DNA of 64,000 nucleotides from Legionella quateirensis (GTDB taxonomy: Bacteria > Pseudomonadota > Gammaproteobacteria > Legionellales > Legionellaceae): contig NZ_LNYR01000001.1 in assembly GCF_001467955.1 (NCBI RefSeq), positions 62,001 to 126,000 of the forward strand, written 5' to 3'. The stretch's first letter is position 1, and each line of letters begins with the position of its first letter. The position numbers were made by a program, and so were the translations under genes. This document shows, one piece after another, positions 43,953-54,435 of the stretch. The notes under the pieces were generated by a model that did not search any database, was not told the origin of the DNA, and worked only from the letters and a program-made list of their open reading frames with translations.

Positions 43953-45419
43953 TCAGGATATCTTCCTGAGCGTTTCCTGGAGTTCTTCCACTTGTTCAAT
44001 ACTGTCCGTTTTACTTTTGAAAAACCAATTTCCCGTAAATAGACGTGTGGCAATAACAGGCAAGGCAAGAATCCCAAAAGAAAGAACAATAAGCGCAATA
44101 TTTTCCAATGCCTCTTTCCATCCCCGGTGATTTGCCAGTTCACTAACTTTTGCTTTTGCAATCGCATTATTGCAATGCTCTTTAAACGCATCGATTTGAC
44201 TGGATTCGGGCAGGATGAGATGGTCGATGACGGCATTTTCTATCGAATCAATTAAATCATTTGCGGCATGCCAGGCAGGACCTTGTTTAAATTGATCTCG
44301 CTTATTTCTTAAAGACTGTAGTCTGGATAATAAAGTGGGTAGGGGCTCGATATTGATTAAATCCTTTTGTTTCGATAGTTTTTCTTGATTCAGATTGCGC
44401 AGCTTAATCAGTTGTTCCTCTGATGGGTGGAAATGTAACTTGAGAATCAAGTCATTTAAATGTGCTTTTGAAGTTGTCAGCGCAGATTGATGCTCATTAG
44501 AGGACGGAACAGATGGCTCATTCGTTCCAGTCGCATCAGCGTCTTGCACAACACTATCCCTCGGTGATTGCGTCTCTACTCTATTTTGTTCTTCTGATCG
44601 AAATTGTTTAATAAACTCTATGATTTCGTGATGAAGTGGGTCATATGTTCTTTTTTTTGCCTCCATTTCGGCTTTCGCTGCATAATATTCCTGATCGGTT
44701 AGTGTCAGATATTCTCTGGCTGCTATACCAGAGTAATAATAATGCTTCAACTCTGTTGCTTTTCTGCCTACTTTATCTGTTTCATCGATGTTTGCGCCAT
44801 GTTGCATCAATAAACTTACAGCCGTCTTATTGACTGAATATACGGCTTGATGCAATGGCGTCCAACCTTCTGAACGTGTTTTGGAGTTCGGATCAGCTTT
44901 ACCTTCTTTAAGTAGGGCTTCAATACAATCACCTTGTTTATCATAACAAGCAGCTACATTGAGAGGGTAACTGCCATTGGCGGACGTTGTAGAAACGAGC
45001 TCCGGATTTCTTGTAATGATATTTTTTATCACTTCTTTGCCACATCTTGGATACATGGCAGCATAAATTAATGCGTGACCATATTCACCTGGCACTGTTA
45101 AATCTGAATACTCCAAATACAACTTTATCACTTCTTGTAAACAAGCTTGCTTTTCTTCTGATTGACACAAGCTATCACTGGTATACTGAATTGCCATTTG
45201 TAATGGAGTAATTTTTGGATGTTTTGATCCAAAAATACTGGGGGTAAATTCCACTGTGCTGTATTCTGCGGAGTTAATGGCACGCGTATTTACCGGCTGC
45301 TTCTGATCTGATAGCAAGCTTTGGCGAATTTCTGCAAACCATTCCGACTTTTGTTTTATTAATGTTTCTTGAGGTGTTTTTCGTATTTTATTTATATATT
45401 CGTGGAACATTGTTGTCAT
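43953..45419 (-). CDS. Ankyrin-repeat protein with C-terminal membrane segment; effector candidate
   Basis: A 488-residue protein. Ankyrin repeats cover about residues 70-215 (TPLQMAIQY, GHALIYAAMY, GSYPLNVAACYD, WTPLHQAVYS, LLMQHGANIDE). After a charged, partly coiled-coil middle, one hydrophobic segment lies near residues 440-462 (NIALIVLSFGILALPVIAT), followed by a soluble tail ending EQVEELQETLRKIS with an acidic block typical of Dot/Icm substrates. An ankyrin protein with a membrane helix suggests binding to a host membrane. I do not assign one of the Ank/LegA names. Confidence 0.7.
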   Translation of the reverse strand: MTTMFHEYINKIRKTPQETLIKQKSEWFAEIRQSLLSDQKQPVNTRAINSAEYSTVEFTPSIFGSKHPKITPLQMAIQYTSDSLCQSEEKQACLQEVIKLYLEYSDLTVPGEYGHALIYAAMYPRCGKEVIKNIITRNPELVSTTSANGSYPLNVAACYDKQGDCIEALLKEGKADPNSKTRSEGWTPLHQAVYSVNKTAVSLLMQHGANIDETDKVGRKATELKHYYYSGIAAREYLTLTDQEYYAAKAEMEAKKRTYDPLHHEIIEFIKQFRSEEQNRVETQSPRDSVVQDADATGTNEPSVPSSNEHQSALTTSKAHLNDLILKLHFHPSEEQLIKLRNLNQEKLSKQKDLINIEPLPTLLSRLQSLRNKRDQFKQGPAWHAANDLIDSIENAVIDHLILPESSQIDAFKEHCNNAIAKAKVSELANHRGWKEALENIALIVLSFGILALPVIATRLFTGNWFFKSKTDSIEQVEELQETLRKIS

Positions 45420-45902
45420 GAGTTATTCCTTCGCGAGGTATATGTCGCCATTCATTTTGGACAAATTATAAACAAATACGTTAAGGAAGTCACGCTCAAT
45501 AGACTGCCAGTGACAATAAATATAATTTTTAGTTGATTCGATTAAATGATTTACTCTGTCCATTCGTATTACGATCAAATTGATGCTCCAATTGTATTGA
45601 CACCGTGTTTAAACATTTTAAATTTGATTGACGCTTGATTACAGTGATGTAAAATCGAAGCAATTTCACAGGAGTTACGAAAAATTCCAAATATCTTCGT
45701 TACATGGAGTTTTTAATTAAGTCATTTAGGCTATCTAAACGGCCGTATAAAAATTCCTTTTGTCTCGATCTTGGGTGTGAGTAAATTCTGTGTCAGTGTG
45801 GAAGCGTTCATTTCTTGAGATAGGATCAGATGTTCATTAATGGATGAAACACTGGTTGGATCCAGTTGATAGAATGAGCCAATATAATGTTTAGGATAAC
45901 AC
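45420..45902. other. Intergenic region between the ankyrin gene and zwf
   Basis: This 483-base gap divides divergent transcription units and must contain both promoters. It is AT-rich. I see no gene, RNA or clear operator that I could defend. A 69-codon minus-strand open frame at 45826-46035 overlaps the start of zwf and is probably chance. Confidence 0.5.
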
Positions 45903-47390
45903 ATGCTCGAAAATGCGGCTTCAAATTACCCTTGTGATTTAATTTTATTTGGCGTTTTGGGCGATCTTTCCTGTCGTAAATTATTGCCCGCTTTATATCA
46001 TCTCGAAGGAGCTGGCCTGCTTCATGTAGATTCACGGATTATTGGATGTGGACGTGAAAATCTAACCGCAGCAGAATTTCTGGAGTTGATTCGATCCAGA
46101 GTGCAGCGACTGTTAAATGAAACCATAGACGAGACAGTGTGGACTCGTTTTATTGCCAAACTGAGTTATTGTTCCCTTGATTTGACGGTAACAGATGATT
46201 ATCAAAAATTAACTGATTATATCAATCCATCATTGCGAACGGTTGTTTCCTATTTTGCCATTCCACCATCTCTATATGCTCAGGTCTGCCATGGACTGGC
46301 TCGTATAGGCTTAACCGAGCAGCCTTCCCGTGTCGTATTAGAAAAACCAATCGGCCATAATCTCATTTCATCCCAAGCAATTAACGATGAGGTTGCGCAG
46401 TTTTTCTCAGAAGATCAAATTTATCGCATTGATCATTATCTGGGTAAGGAAACGGTATTAAATCTTCTGGTGCTTCGTTTTGCCAACTCAATGTTCTCAT
46501 CCAATTGGGATCATCGAGTGATCGATAAGATTGAAATAACCGTAGCTGAGGAAATAGGCGTTGAAGGGCGCTGGGAATACTATGATAAATCAGGACAAGT
46601 GCGCGATATGTTGCAAAATCATGTTTTGCAGATTTTATCCCTGGTAGCCATGGATCCTCCTTTGAGCCTCTCTTCAGAAGATATACGCAGTGAAAAGTTA
46701 AAAGTATTAAAATCCTTGCGTCTAATCAATGAGACCAATGTTAGAGACCACACAGTTCGTGCTCAATATGCGGGCAATGTCATTCAAAATACAGTAATCC
46801 CCGGGTATTTAGAGGAACATGGGGCTGATCAACATTCAGTAACTGAAACCTTCGTAGCAATAAAAGCATATATTGACAGTTGGCGATGGTCGGGTGTGCC
46901 ATTTTATTTGCTTACAGGCAAACGATTGGCAAAAAAACAAAGTGAGGTCGTTATTTATTTTAAACATCAGCCGCACAATATTTTCAATAAATTCAATAAG
47001 GTATTACCACCCAATCAATTGATCATACGCTTACAACCAGATGAAGGTCTTGAGTTGCGAATTATGAACAAGGTTCCCGGTCTTGGCGAAAATCTGGCTC
47101 TGTCTGAAAGTAAACTGGATTTGAATTTTAATCAATTGATCAATACGCCACGAATTGCAGATGCCTATGAGCGATTGCTATTGGAAGTGATGTTAGGAAA
47201 CCAATATTTATTTGTTAGTCGAGAAGAAATTGAGCAGGCCTGGAAATGGATTGATGCTATAAAGAACTCCTGGGATGCAGAGGGTGCTCCACTTCATACT
47301 TATCCATCAGGAACCTGGGGACCTAACGAAGTAAGAACGTTATTTAATGGTCAGGCACATATTTGGGATGATCGAAATGCAACTTTATAG
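45903..47390 (+). CDS. zwf: Glucose-6-phosphate 1-dehydrogenase
   Basis: A 495-residue enzyme that oxidises glucose-6-phosphate with NAD(P), first step of the Entner-Doudoroff route. It has the nucleotide-binding ILFGVLGDLSCRKLLPALY, the VVLEKPIGHNL motif and the active-site RIDHYLGKETVLNLLVLRF. The variant GVLGDLS in place of GASGDLA is slightly unusual. First gene of zwf-pgl-edd-glk-eda; the pgl start overlaps its end by 14 bp. Confidence 0.97.
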   Translation: MLENAASNYPCDLILFGVLGDLSCRKLLPALYHLEGAGLLHVDSRIIGCGRENLTAAEFLELIRSRVQRLLNETIDETVWTRFIAKLSYCSLDLTVTDDYQKLTDYINPSLRTVVSYFAIPPSLYAQVCHGLARIGLTEQPSRVVLEKPIGHNLISSQAINDEVAQFFSEDQIYRIDHYLGKETVLNLLVLRFANSMFSSNWDHRVIDKIEITVAEEIGVEGRWEYYDKSGQVRDMLQNHVLQILSLVAMDPPLSLSSEDIRSEKLKVLKSLRLINETNVRDHTVRAQYAGNVIQNTVIPGYLEEHGADQHSVTETFVAIKAYIDSWRWSGVPFYLLTGKRLAKKQSEVVIYFKHQPHNIFNKFNKVLPPNQLIIRLQPDEGLELRIMNKVPGLGENLALSESKLDLNFNQLINTPRIADAYERLLLEVMLGNQYLFVSREEIEQAWKWIDAIKNSWDAEGAPLHTYPSGTWGPNEVRTLFNGQAHIWDDRNATL

Positions 47391-48066
47391 TTTTAGCGAT
47401 GCGAATTTGTTAAATAGTGATTTGGCAGATCAGATTAAACATAGTTTATATGAGGCCATTTCATTGAGAGGGCGCGCATACCTTGTTGTTTCAGGGGGTA
47501 AAACTCCGATTGAGTTATTTAAACTATTGGCACAAAAAGATTTGCCTTGGGATAAAGTCACCATTACTTTGGCTGATGAGCGTTGTGTGAGTGTTGATGA
47601 CGCCGATCGGAATGAACGATTAGTAAAGGATTTTTTACTGCAATATAAGGCTCATCAGGCACAATTTATTAGTTTGTATAATGAAGGAGCTCAAATTGAA
47701 GAGAATCTGAAGTCGATTGAACTTCAAATTGACTCATTACCAACCTTTGATGTGGTCATTTTAGGTATGGGTGAGGATGGGCATACTGCGTCCTTATTTC
47801 CATGCAGTGATGAGCTGGAGTCTGGTTTGGATGATGAAGCCCAATCGTTGCTTGTGGTTCATCCCAAAACAGCACCCTATCAGCGGATTACCTTATCTAA
47901 AAGACGATTACTCGATAGTCGAATTATTTTCATCCATTTGATTGGCCAAAAAAAGCGCACAGTATTTAGTCAGGCAATGGTGAATAATAATCCTAAAGTG
48001 ATGCCGATTAGTGCTTTTATTAATAATCAGAATGCTAATATTCAAGTGATGTATGCACCCCAATAA
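47377..48066 (+). CDS. pgl: 6-phosphogluconolactonase
   Basis: About 229 residues. The start at 47377 (MQLYSFSD) fits the family better than 47347. Motifs: YLVVSGGKTPIELFKLLA, TLADERCVSV and GMGEDGHTASLFP. Hydrolyses the lactone made by Zwf to 6-phosphogluconate. Overlaps zwf. Confidence 0.95.
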   Translation: MQLYSFSDANLLNSDLADQIKHSLYEAISLRGRAYLVVSGGKTPIELFKLLAQKDLPWDKVTITLADERCVSVDDADRNERLVKDFLLQYKAHQAQFISLYNEGAQIEENLKSIELQIDSLPTFDVVILGMGEDGHTASLFPCSDELESGLDDEAQSLLVVHPKTAPYQRITLSKRRLLDSRIIFIHLIGQKKRTVFSQAMVNNNPKVMPISAFINNQNANIQVMYAPQ

Positions 48067-48076
48067 GGAACTAAAT

Positions 48077-49915
48077 ATGCACCCCGTTGTAGCTCAGGTT
48101 ACTGAAAACATCAGTAATCGTAGTGCTAAAAGTAGAAGTATGTATCTGGAACAGATTTCCAAGGCCCGGGTTAAAGGCCCACAAAGAAGCGTTCTTCATT
48201 GTGGTAACCTGGCACATGGATTTGCCGCCTGCGCCAGACAGGATAAAGACAATTTAAGGGGGGTAAACAAAGCGAATATTGCCATTATCTCTGCTTATAA
48301 TGACATGTTATCCGCACATCAACCTTATCTCTCTTTTCCCGAGGTGATTAAGGAGGCGATTACCGCTTCAGGTGGTGTTGCTCAATTTGCTGGCGGTGTT
48401 CCTGCGATGTGTGATGGAATTACCCAGGGGCAACCTGGCATGGAATTAAGTTTATTAAGCCGTGATGTCATTGCTATGTCCACAGCGATTGCTTTATCTC
48501 ACAATATGTTTGATGGCGGTTTGTTATTGGGGATATGCGATAAAATAGTACCTGGGTTGCTTATGGCAGCTTTGAGTTTTGGACATTTACCCTTTGTGTT
48601 TGTACCCGCAGGCCCTATGCCGTCTGGAATTTCAAATCAGGAAAAAGCCAAAGTCCGGCAACTGTATGCTGAAGGTAAAGCAGATAAGAATGCATTATTG
48701 GAGGTCGAGGCTGCATCTTATCATTCCGCTGGTACCTGTACCTTTTACGGAACAGCTAATTCAAATCAATTAGTTATCGAGTTGATGGGGTTGCAACTTC
48801 CGGGTTCTTCTTTTGTTAATCCCAATACTTTAATAAGAAATGAGTTAACCAAGGCTGCAGCAGCTCAGGTTTTGACTTTAACTGACCTAACAAATAATTA
48901 CATGCCAATCGGGCAGATGATTGATGCCAAAAGTATTGTTAATGGGATTGTTGGCTTATTAGCTTCCGGAGGCTCAACAAATCATACCATGCATCTTATC
49001 GCTATTGCTTCAATGGCAGGATACTCGGTTAATTGGGATGATTTTGCACAGCTATCACAGGTTACTCCGTTAATTACCCGAATTTATCCTAATGGTCATG
49101 CAGATATTAATCACTTTCAAAGAGCCGGGGGAATGGCTTATTTTATCCGAACTTTGCTGGAAGCGGGTTTAGTGCATCAGGACGTGAATACGGTTGTTGG
49201 TTTTGGCCTGGAGCACTATACAAGACAACCTGTTTTGGATAATAACCAGCTGGTATGGGTTGACGGTCCAACGAGTTCAAGCAATATAGATGTGTTGACC
49301 TCAGTATCCAGTCCATTTAAATCTCAAGGGGGATTACAGGTTTTAAGCGGTAATATAGGTCGGGCTGTATTCAAAACCTCAGGGCTTGCTGAGGGAAAAA
49401 GTGTGATTAAGGCACCTGCTGTTGTATGTTCCAGCCAGGCTGAATTTGAACAGCTTTTTAATCGAGGATTGCTAAATAAAGATTGTGTAGTTGTGGTTCG
49501 ATTTCAGGGACCCAAAGCCTGCGGGATGCCAGAGCTTCACCAATTGACTCCGAAATTGGGGGTTCTTATGGACAGAGGGTATCAAGTGGCATTGATTACT
49601 GATGGTCGAATGTCAGGCGCATCAGGTAAAGTACCTGCCGCTATACATGTAACTCCTGAAGCTATGGATGGTGGTTTAATAGCCAAAATTGAAACTGGAG
49701 ATATGGTGTTAATTGATGGTGAACGCGGGATTTTGCAGATTTTGGTTGCCGACGAGACATTATCAACACGAATTGAGGCATCACCACCTTTAGATGAGCA
49801 TCTGCAAGGAATGGGACGTGAACTTTTTGGGAGCTTAAGAGCTCAGTTTACTGGGGCAGAACAGGGCGCATGTAGTTTGTTTATAGGACAACAGTATCGT
49901 TATGACAGCTTATGA
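48077..49915 (+). CDS. edd: Phosphogluconate dehydratase
   Basis: A 612-residue iron-sulphur dehydratase that turns 6-phosphogluconate into KDPG. The start at 48077 has an AAGGA site; an in-frame ATG at 48053 is possible. It has VPAMCDGITQGQPGMELSL, ILGICDKIVPG-like LLGICDKIVPGLLM, and DGRMSGASGKVPAAIH. It carries the cysteines expected of the IlvD/Edd family. It overlaps glk by 14 bp. Confidence 0.97.
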   Translation: MHPVVAQVTENISNRSAKSRSMYLEQISKARVKGPQRSVLHCGNLAHGFAACARQDKDNLRGVNKANIAIISAYNDMLSAHQPYLSFPEVIKEAITASGGVAQFAGGVPAMCDGITQGQPGMELSLLSRDVIAMSTAIALSHNMFDGGLLLGICDKIVPGLLMAALSFGHLPFVFVPAGPMPSGISNQEKAKVRQLYAEGKADKNALLEVEAASYHSAGTCTFYGTANSNQLVIELMGLQLPGSSFVNPNTLIRNELTKAAAAQVLTLTDLTNNYMPIGQMIDAKSIVNGIVGLLASGGSTNHTMHLIAIASMAGYSVNWDDFAQLSQVTPLITRIYPNGHADINHFQRAGGMAYFIRTLLEAGLVHQDVNTVVGFGLEHYTRQPVLDNNQLVWVDGPTSSSNIDVLTSVSSPFKSQGGLQVLSGNIGRAVFKTSGLAEGKSVIKAPAVVCSSQAEFEQLFNRGLLNKDCVVVVRFQGPKACGMPELHQLTPKLGVLMDRGYQVALITDGRMSGASGKVPAAIHVTPEAMDGGLIAKIETGDMVLIDGERGILQILVADETLSTRIEASPPLDEHLQGMGRELFGSLRAQFTGAEQGACSLFIGQQYRYDSL

Positions 49916-50897
49916 TCTAAAAGAATATGCAATAGTAGCTGACATTGGAGGCACGTTTGCTCGATTCAGTCGTGTGAATTTAGTGAGTTTGCAGATGGAT
50001 AAAATTGAAATTTATCCTTGTGCCTCGTTCAGTAATATTGATTCAGTATTAATTGCCTATCGGACTCAACACTCATTGCAGGAACTTCGGCGAGTAGCAA
50101 TAGCCATTGCCTGTCCTGTTATTGATGATTTGATTTGCATGACCAATTGTCACTGGCAATTCTCGATTCAGGAATTAAAACACAGATTGAATTTAACTGA
50201 GCTAAGGGTGATGAATGATTTTACAGCCATCGCGATGAGCTTACCCGAATTATCGCTTCAGGATGTCATTCAGATTGGATCTGGTTACTCGGATGTCAAT
50301 AAAGTGCGGGTGGTTCTGGGGGCGGGAACCGGATTGGGTGTGGCTTATCTGATACCAAACCAGCAGTCTTATACTGCGTATGCCGGTGAAGGTGGACATG
50401 CAGATTGGGGAGCAAAATCAGAACAGGAATGGTTTATTCACACCTATTTAAAAAAGCACTATTCGCATGTCTCGCTTGAACGAGTATTGTCAGGTCATGG
50501 TTTGGAGAATTTGTATAAAGCGATAGCTGCTTATCGCGGTCAGGATAGAGCACCTTTAAGAGCAGCAGAAATTATTTCATTGGCTTTGACTGAGGAGTGT
50601 CCCATAGCTCAGGCGACCGTTGAGCAGTTTTTTGTCTGTTTAGGAACGTACGCCGGAGATTTGGCCTTAACTTATGGTGCCTTTGGTGGTGTTTACATCG
50701 CTGGTGGTATTGTACCTCGACTTATCTCATTGATAAAACAGAGTAAATTTAGAGTCTGTTTTGAAGATAAAGGCCGTTTTACCGATTTTAATGCTCTAAT
50801 TCCTACCTATATGATTACGGCAGAACAGCCGGGAATTTTAGGGGCGGCAGCGTCACTGAAACACGCTATAAAAGGAGAATTTGATGTTGTTTCCTGA
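49902..50897 (+). CDS. glk: Glucokinase
   Basis: A 331-residue ATP-dependent glucokinase of the proteobacterial Glk group. Motifs: IVADIGGTFARFSRV at the N-terminus, GAGTGLGVAYLI and the EGGHADWGAKSEQEW region, then YIAGGIVPRL. It phosphorylates glucose to feed Zwf. Overlaps edd and eda. Confidence 0.94.
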   Translation: MTAYDLKEYAIVADIGGTFARFSRVNLVSLQMDKIEIYPCASFSNIDSVLIAYRTQHSLQELRRVAIAIACPVIDDLICMTNCHWQFSIQELKHRLNLTELRVMNDFTAIAMSLPELSLQDVIQIGSGYSDVNKVRVVLGAGTGLGVAYLIPNQQSYTAYAGEGGHADWGAKSEQEWFIHTYLKKHYSHVSLERVLSGHGLENLYKAIAAYRGQDRAPLRAAEIISLALTEECPIAQATVEQFFVCLGTYAGDLALTYGAFGGVYIAGGIVPRLISLIKQSKFRVCFEDKGRFTDFNALIPTYMITAEQPGILGAAASLKHAIKGEFDVVS

Positions 50898-51534
50898 TGG
50901 TCTTTCAGCGGAAAATGTGTTTTCTGTGTCAAAAGTGATCCCGGTGATTGTCATAAGGGATTTGGATAAGGCCATTCCTTTGGCTTCGGCGTTATTGGCT
51001 GGTGGAGTTAATGTATTGGAGGTTACTTTAAGAACACCAGTAGCTTTAGACGCCATTAAATTATTGACCAGAAATTTTCCTGATGCCTTAATAGGTGCAG
51101 GGACGGTTATTAATCCTGAACAATTGGATGAAGTGACTCAAGCCGGCGCAAAATTTGCAATCAGTCCTGGGCAAACCCATTCATTATTAATGGCTGGACA
51201 GAAGTCTCGAATTCCTCTGATACCGGGAATTGCCAGTGTTTCCGAATTAATGGCTGGCTTGGAGTCAGGTTATCGTCATTTCAAATTGTTTCCTGCTGCT
51301 GCCGTAGGCGGGATTCAGTTGTTGCGTGCTGTTTTTGGCCCTTTTCCGGATGTTCGATTTTGTCCAACTGGTGGCGTCAATGAAGAGAATTTTCAAGATT
51401 ATCTTGCCCTACCTAATGTTTCTTGTGTTGGTGGTTCATGGATAGTTCCGGATCAGGCAATCAAAAATAATGAATGGTCATTAATTACGGAGTTATGTCT
51501 TTCGATTAGTAATGACCAATATAAAGTTCAGTGA
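50884..51534 (+). CDS. eda: KDPG aldolase
   Basis: About 216 residues. Eda cleaves KDPG to pyruvate and glyceraldehyde-3-phosphate. The start at 50884 follows AGGAGAAT. It has NVLEVTLRTPVALDAI, LIGAGTVINPEQ and the Schiff-base lysine in HFKLFPAAAVGG, near residue 131. It closes the core Entner-Doudoroff operon. Confidence 0.96.
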   Translation: MLFPDGLSAENVFSVSKVIPVIVIRDLDKAIPLASALLAGGVNVLEVTLRTPVALDAIKLLTRNFPDALIGAGTVINPEQLDEVTQAGAKFAISPGQTHSLLMAGQKSRIPLIPGIASVSELMAGLESGYRHFKLFPAAAVGGIQLLRAVFGPFPDVRFCPTGGVNEENFQDYLALPNVSCVGGSWIVPDQAIKNNEWSLITELCLSISNDQYKVQ

Positions 51535-51701
51535 AAGCGGGTTATAGTTTTTTATCAGGGCTCAGTGAGTCTTTAACAAGCTCAGCTCACTATTAAAGAA
51601 TATGCGTTTTATAGTGTGTCAGGTGGCAGAGTAGTTTTATTTGTAGACGGGCGTTAATCAGTAGAACTTGTATTAGCAGGGATTTATTAAAGGAGTAGGA
51701 T

Positions 51702-53123
51702 ATGGCTTGGATTGTCGCGATCATTGGGTCTTTAGCTGGATTTTTGTTTGGTTATGATGAAGGTATTATAGCGGGTTCAGTGGATCTGGTAAAAAATCAT
51801 TTTGATTTGACCGCCACGCACATTGGCATCATGGCCTCGGCTTTACCTTTTGGTGCATTGTTTGGTTCCATGTTAATTGGTATGTTTATGGCATCAAAGG
51901 GCATTAAACGTTTTGGTCGACGTTCATTATTATCGTTTGCCGGATTCCTCTTTTTCTTTGGTGCCTTGGGTGCTGGATTCGCAGATTCCATTTCGATTCT
52001 GGTCGTGTCACGATTAATTCTTGGACTTGCAATTGGCATGGCTTCAGTTCTGACCCCTTTATATTTGGCTGAAACCGCAGCGATTGAAGCACGAGGGGCA
52101 GTAGTTGCGATTTATCAATTAGCGATGACCATAGGTATCGTTTGTTCCTATTCGGTGAATTATCTTCTTATCGAGCACCAGGCCTGGAGAGCCATGTTTG
52201 CTTCAAGTGCTTTGCCAGCATTGCTGTTAAGCATTGGTATCTTATTTATGCCTGAATCGCCAAGATGGTTATACAGTATAGGACGACGTGATGCAGCAGC
52301 CAAATCACTAAAAAAATTGCGTCAGAGTCGTGATATAGAACATGAGCTAATGGAAATTGAAATGACGTTAGCTAATGAACCAAAACAAGGAAACTGGTTA
52401 TTATTATTTAAAAAACCCTTGTTGCCGGTATTAATGCTAGGAACCGTTTTATTTTGCTTGCAGCAGCTTAGCGGCATCAATGTAGTGATTTATTTTGCTC
52501 CTGAAATTTTTAAAAATTTAGGCATGGACAGTACAACAGGTCAAATATTAGCGACTATGGGCATTGGATTGGTGAATTTATTAGTGACTATCCTCGCTAT
52601 ACTCTGTGTCGATAAAGTAGGTCGTCGTAAGCTCTTGTTATTTGGTTTTGCGGGTACTTGTTTAAGTCTGGTTGCCTTATGTCTGTTTTCAGTCAATCAG
52701 GTAGTATGGCTTCCTTATTTGTCCGTTATTTGTTTGACCGTGTATATCTTTTCATTTGCTATCAGTGTAGGCCCCATTCCGCATATTTCAATGGCAGAAA
52801 TTTTCCCATTGCATGTACGTGGCGCAGGCATGGGATTATCTGCCATGAGTAATTGGACGTTTAACACCGTGGTTATTTTCAGTTTCCCCATCCTGCAAAA
52901 GATGTTAGGTATTGATTATACTTTTGCTCTATACGCAGTGATTTGTTTTCTGGGATTGATTTACACTTATTTTTATATGCCCGAAACCAAAAATATCAGT
53001 TTGGAACAAATTGAAAACCATGTGATGGCTGGTAAACCCTTAAGGTTTTTAGGACGAGAGAAAGAGCAATTGGACGATCTCAATACTAAAACAGATAATT
53101 CATTTGTCCCTTTAACAAATTAA
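51702..53123 (+). CDS. ywtG: MFS sugar transporter
   Basis: A 473-residue sugar:proton symporter of the major facilitator superfamily with 12 predicted helices. Signatures: LFGYDEGIIAGSVDL, GRRSLLSFAG, RLILGLAIGMASVLTPLYLAE, FMPESPRWLY, LQQLSGINVVIYFAPEIF. It follows eda by 167 bases on the same strand and probably takes up glucose for the pathway; in L. pneumophila the gene in this place is known as ywtG. Confidence 0.92.
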   Translation: MAWIVAIIGSLAGFLFGYDEGIIAGSVDLVKNHFDLTATHIGIMASALPFGALFGSMLIGMFMASKGIKRFGRRSLLSFAGFLFFFGALGAGFADSISILVVSRLILGLAIGMASVLTPLYLAETAAIEARGAVVAIYQLAMTIGIVCSYSVNYLLIEHQAWRAMFASSALPALLLSIGILFMPESPRWLYSIGRRDAAAKSLKKLRQSRDIEHELMEIEMTLANEPKQGNWLLLFKKPLLPVLMLGTVLFCLQQLSGINVVIYFAPEIFKNLGMDSTTGQILATMGIGLVNLLVTILAILCVDKVGRRKLLLFGFAGTCLSLVALCLFSVNQVVWLPYLSVICLTVYIFSFAISVGPIPHISMAEIFPLHVRGAGMGLSAMSNWTFNTVVIFSFPILQKMLGIDYTFALYAVICFLGLIYTYFYMPETKNISLEQIENHVMAGKPLRFLGREKEQLDDLNTKTDNSFVPLTN

Positions 53124-53273
53124 TATGAGTAGTAATTATCAGATCATGGTATGGATTTGAGTTGTCAATAAATGTATAGGTCGGGGACATTGTTTACAAC
53201 TCAGCATTTCTAGTGATTTGGGAATTTGATTGATTTGATCTGTTTGAGACCATGAGGTGGTATTCAATAGGTA

Positions 53274-54435
53274 TTACTTAAGTTTCGTTGCGTCAATAAC
53301 TTCAATACGATTACGTCCTAAAGTTTTAGCACGATACAATGCCTTATCAGCAAGATCTAACAACTTGATTGGCTCACCGTGATGCGGAATACAGCAAGCA
53401 ACTCCAATACTAATTGTTACAAATTGCGAAATGTTTGAATCGGGATGAGGTAGTTTTATTGCACAAACAACTTTTTGGAGCTGCTCAGCCATTAACTTGG
53501 CACCCTCTAAATCAGTATCAGGCAGAATACATGCAAATTCTTCGCCGCCATATCGTGCTATCAAGTCAGTGGTACGCCGTATTTTACTTTTTAAGGCTGT
53601 GCAACACGCTTTAGAGCATCGTCGCCTGCCAGGTGACCTAGGCTATCATTATAACGTTTAAAGAAATCGATATCCGTCATAATGATTGCTAAAGATTTGG
53701 AATTACGACATGCACGATTCCATTCATGATTAAGAAAGTCATCGAATCTACGACGATTTGCAATCCCGGTCAATCCATCCATATAGGACATGTCCTGAAG
53801 TAAAGATTGTAATTTCTTCTTTTCAGTAATATCTTCTCCTACGCCTACGAAATGTAGAATTACCCCATGCTCATTAAACACAGGAGCAACATTCCAGGAT
53901 TGCCAGAAAACACTCCCATCTTTTCGACTATAAAGAAGCTCCCCACTCCAAAAAGAGTCACTTCTCCTAGTGCATTTTGGAACTTACGTGCGGTTGGTTC
54001 TTCTCGAAGAGACATACCATCAATCATCAAAAATGCAAAACTGTTAAAAGGTGTCGTATCAGGTGCTTTCACTTCAAGTTGTTGAAGCAATGTATTAACG
54101 AACTCATGGCTTTTCTCATTATTCAGATTCTTCAAATCATTTACATATCCTGTCGCTACTTTAAAACCATTGCTGGAGAAACTCACTCCTGAGAGAGTAT
54201 ATTCTGAATAACCACCGGGTCCAATTTCACCTGCAGTTGTACATCCTATAACCTGCTCATTTGGAAACAGTGAATTTAATGCGTCTGCTAGTTTATCAAG
54301 GTCATAATGACTTGAACAAAAAAATATAATGAGTTCCATGTTTGGTTGATAGACAGCTGCATGTAATTCCTTTGCAGCTATTAGTGGATCTTTGGCGAAT
54401 GAATGACCGGTTTGAATGGGTCGTAAATCGCTCAT
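53274..54435 (-). pseudogene. Broken FIST-PAS-GGDEF diguanylate cyclase
   Basis: Three minus-strand frames cover the parts of one sensor cyclase. 53860-54435 begins MSDLRPIQTGHSFAKDP and holds the FIST N-terminal domain to ALGEVTLFG; the frame then shifts to DSFWSGELLYSRKDGSVFW, the PAS core, and on to GEDITEKKKLQ and the first half of a GGDEF domain (DIDFFKRYNDSLGHLAGDDALKRVAQ) before a stop near 53591. After a second shift, where CAGCCTTA appears to have lost one G, the frame resumes as ARYGGEEFACILPDTD to the end at 53274. The first break also seems to have deleted the FIST C-terminal part. The GGEEF motif is intact. The gene should not make a working enzyme. Confidence 0.85.
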
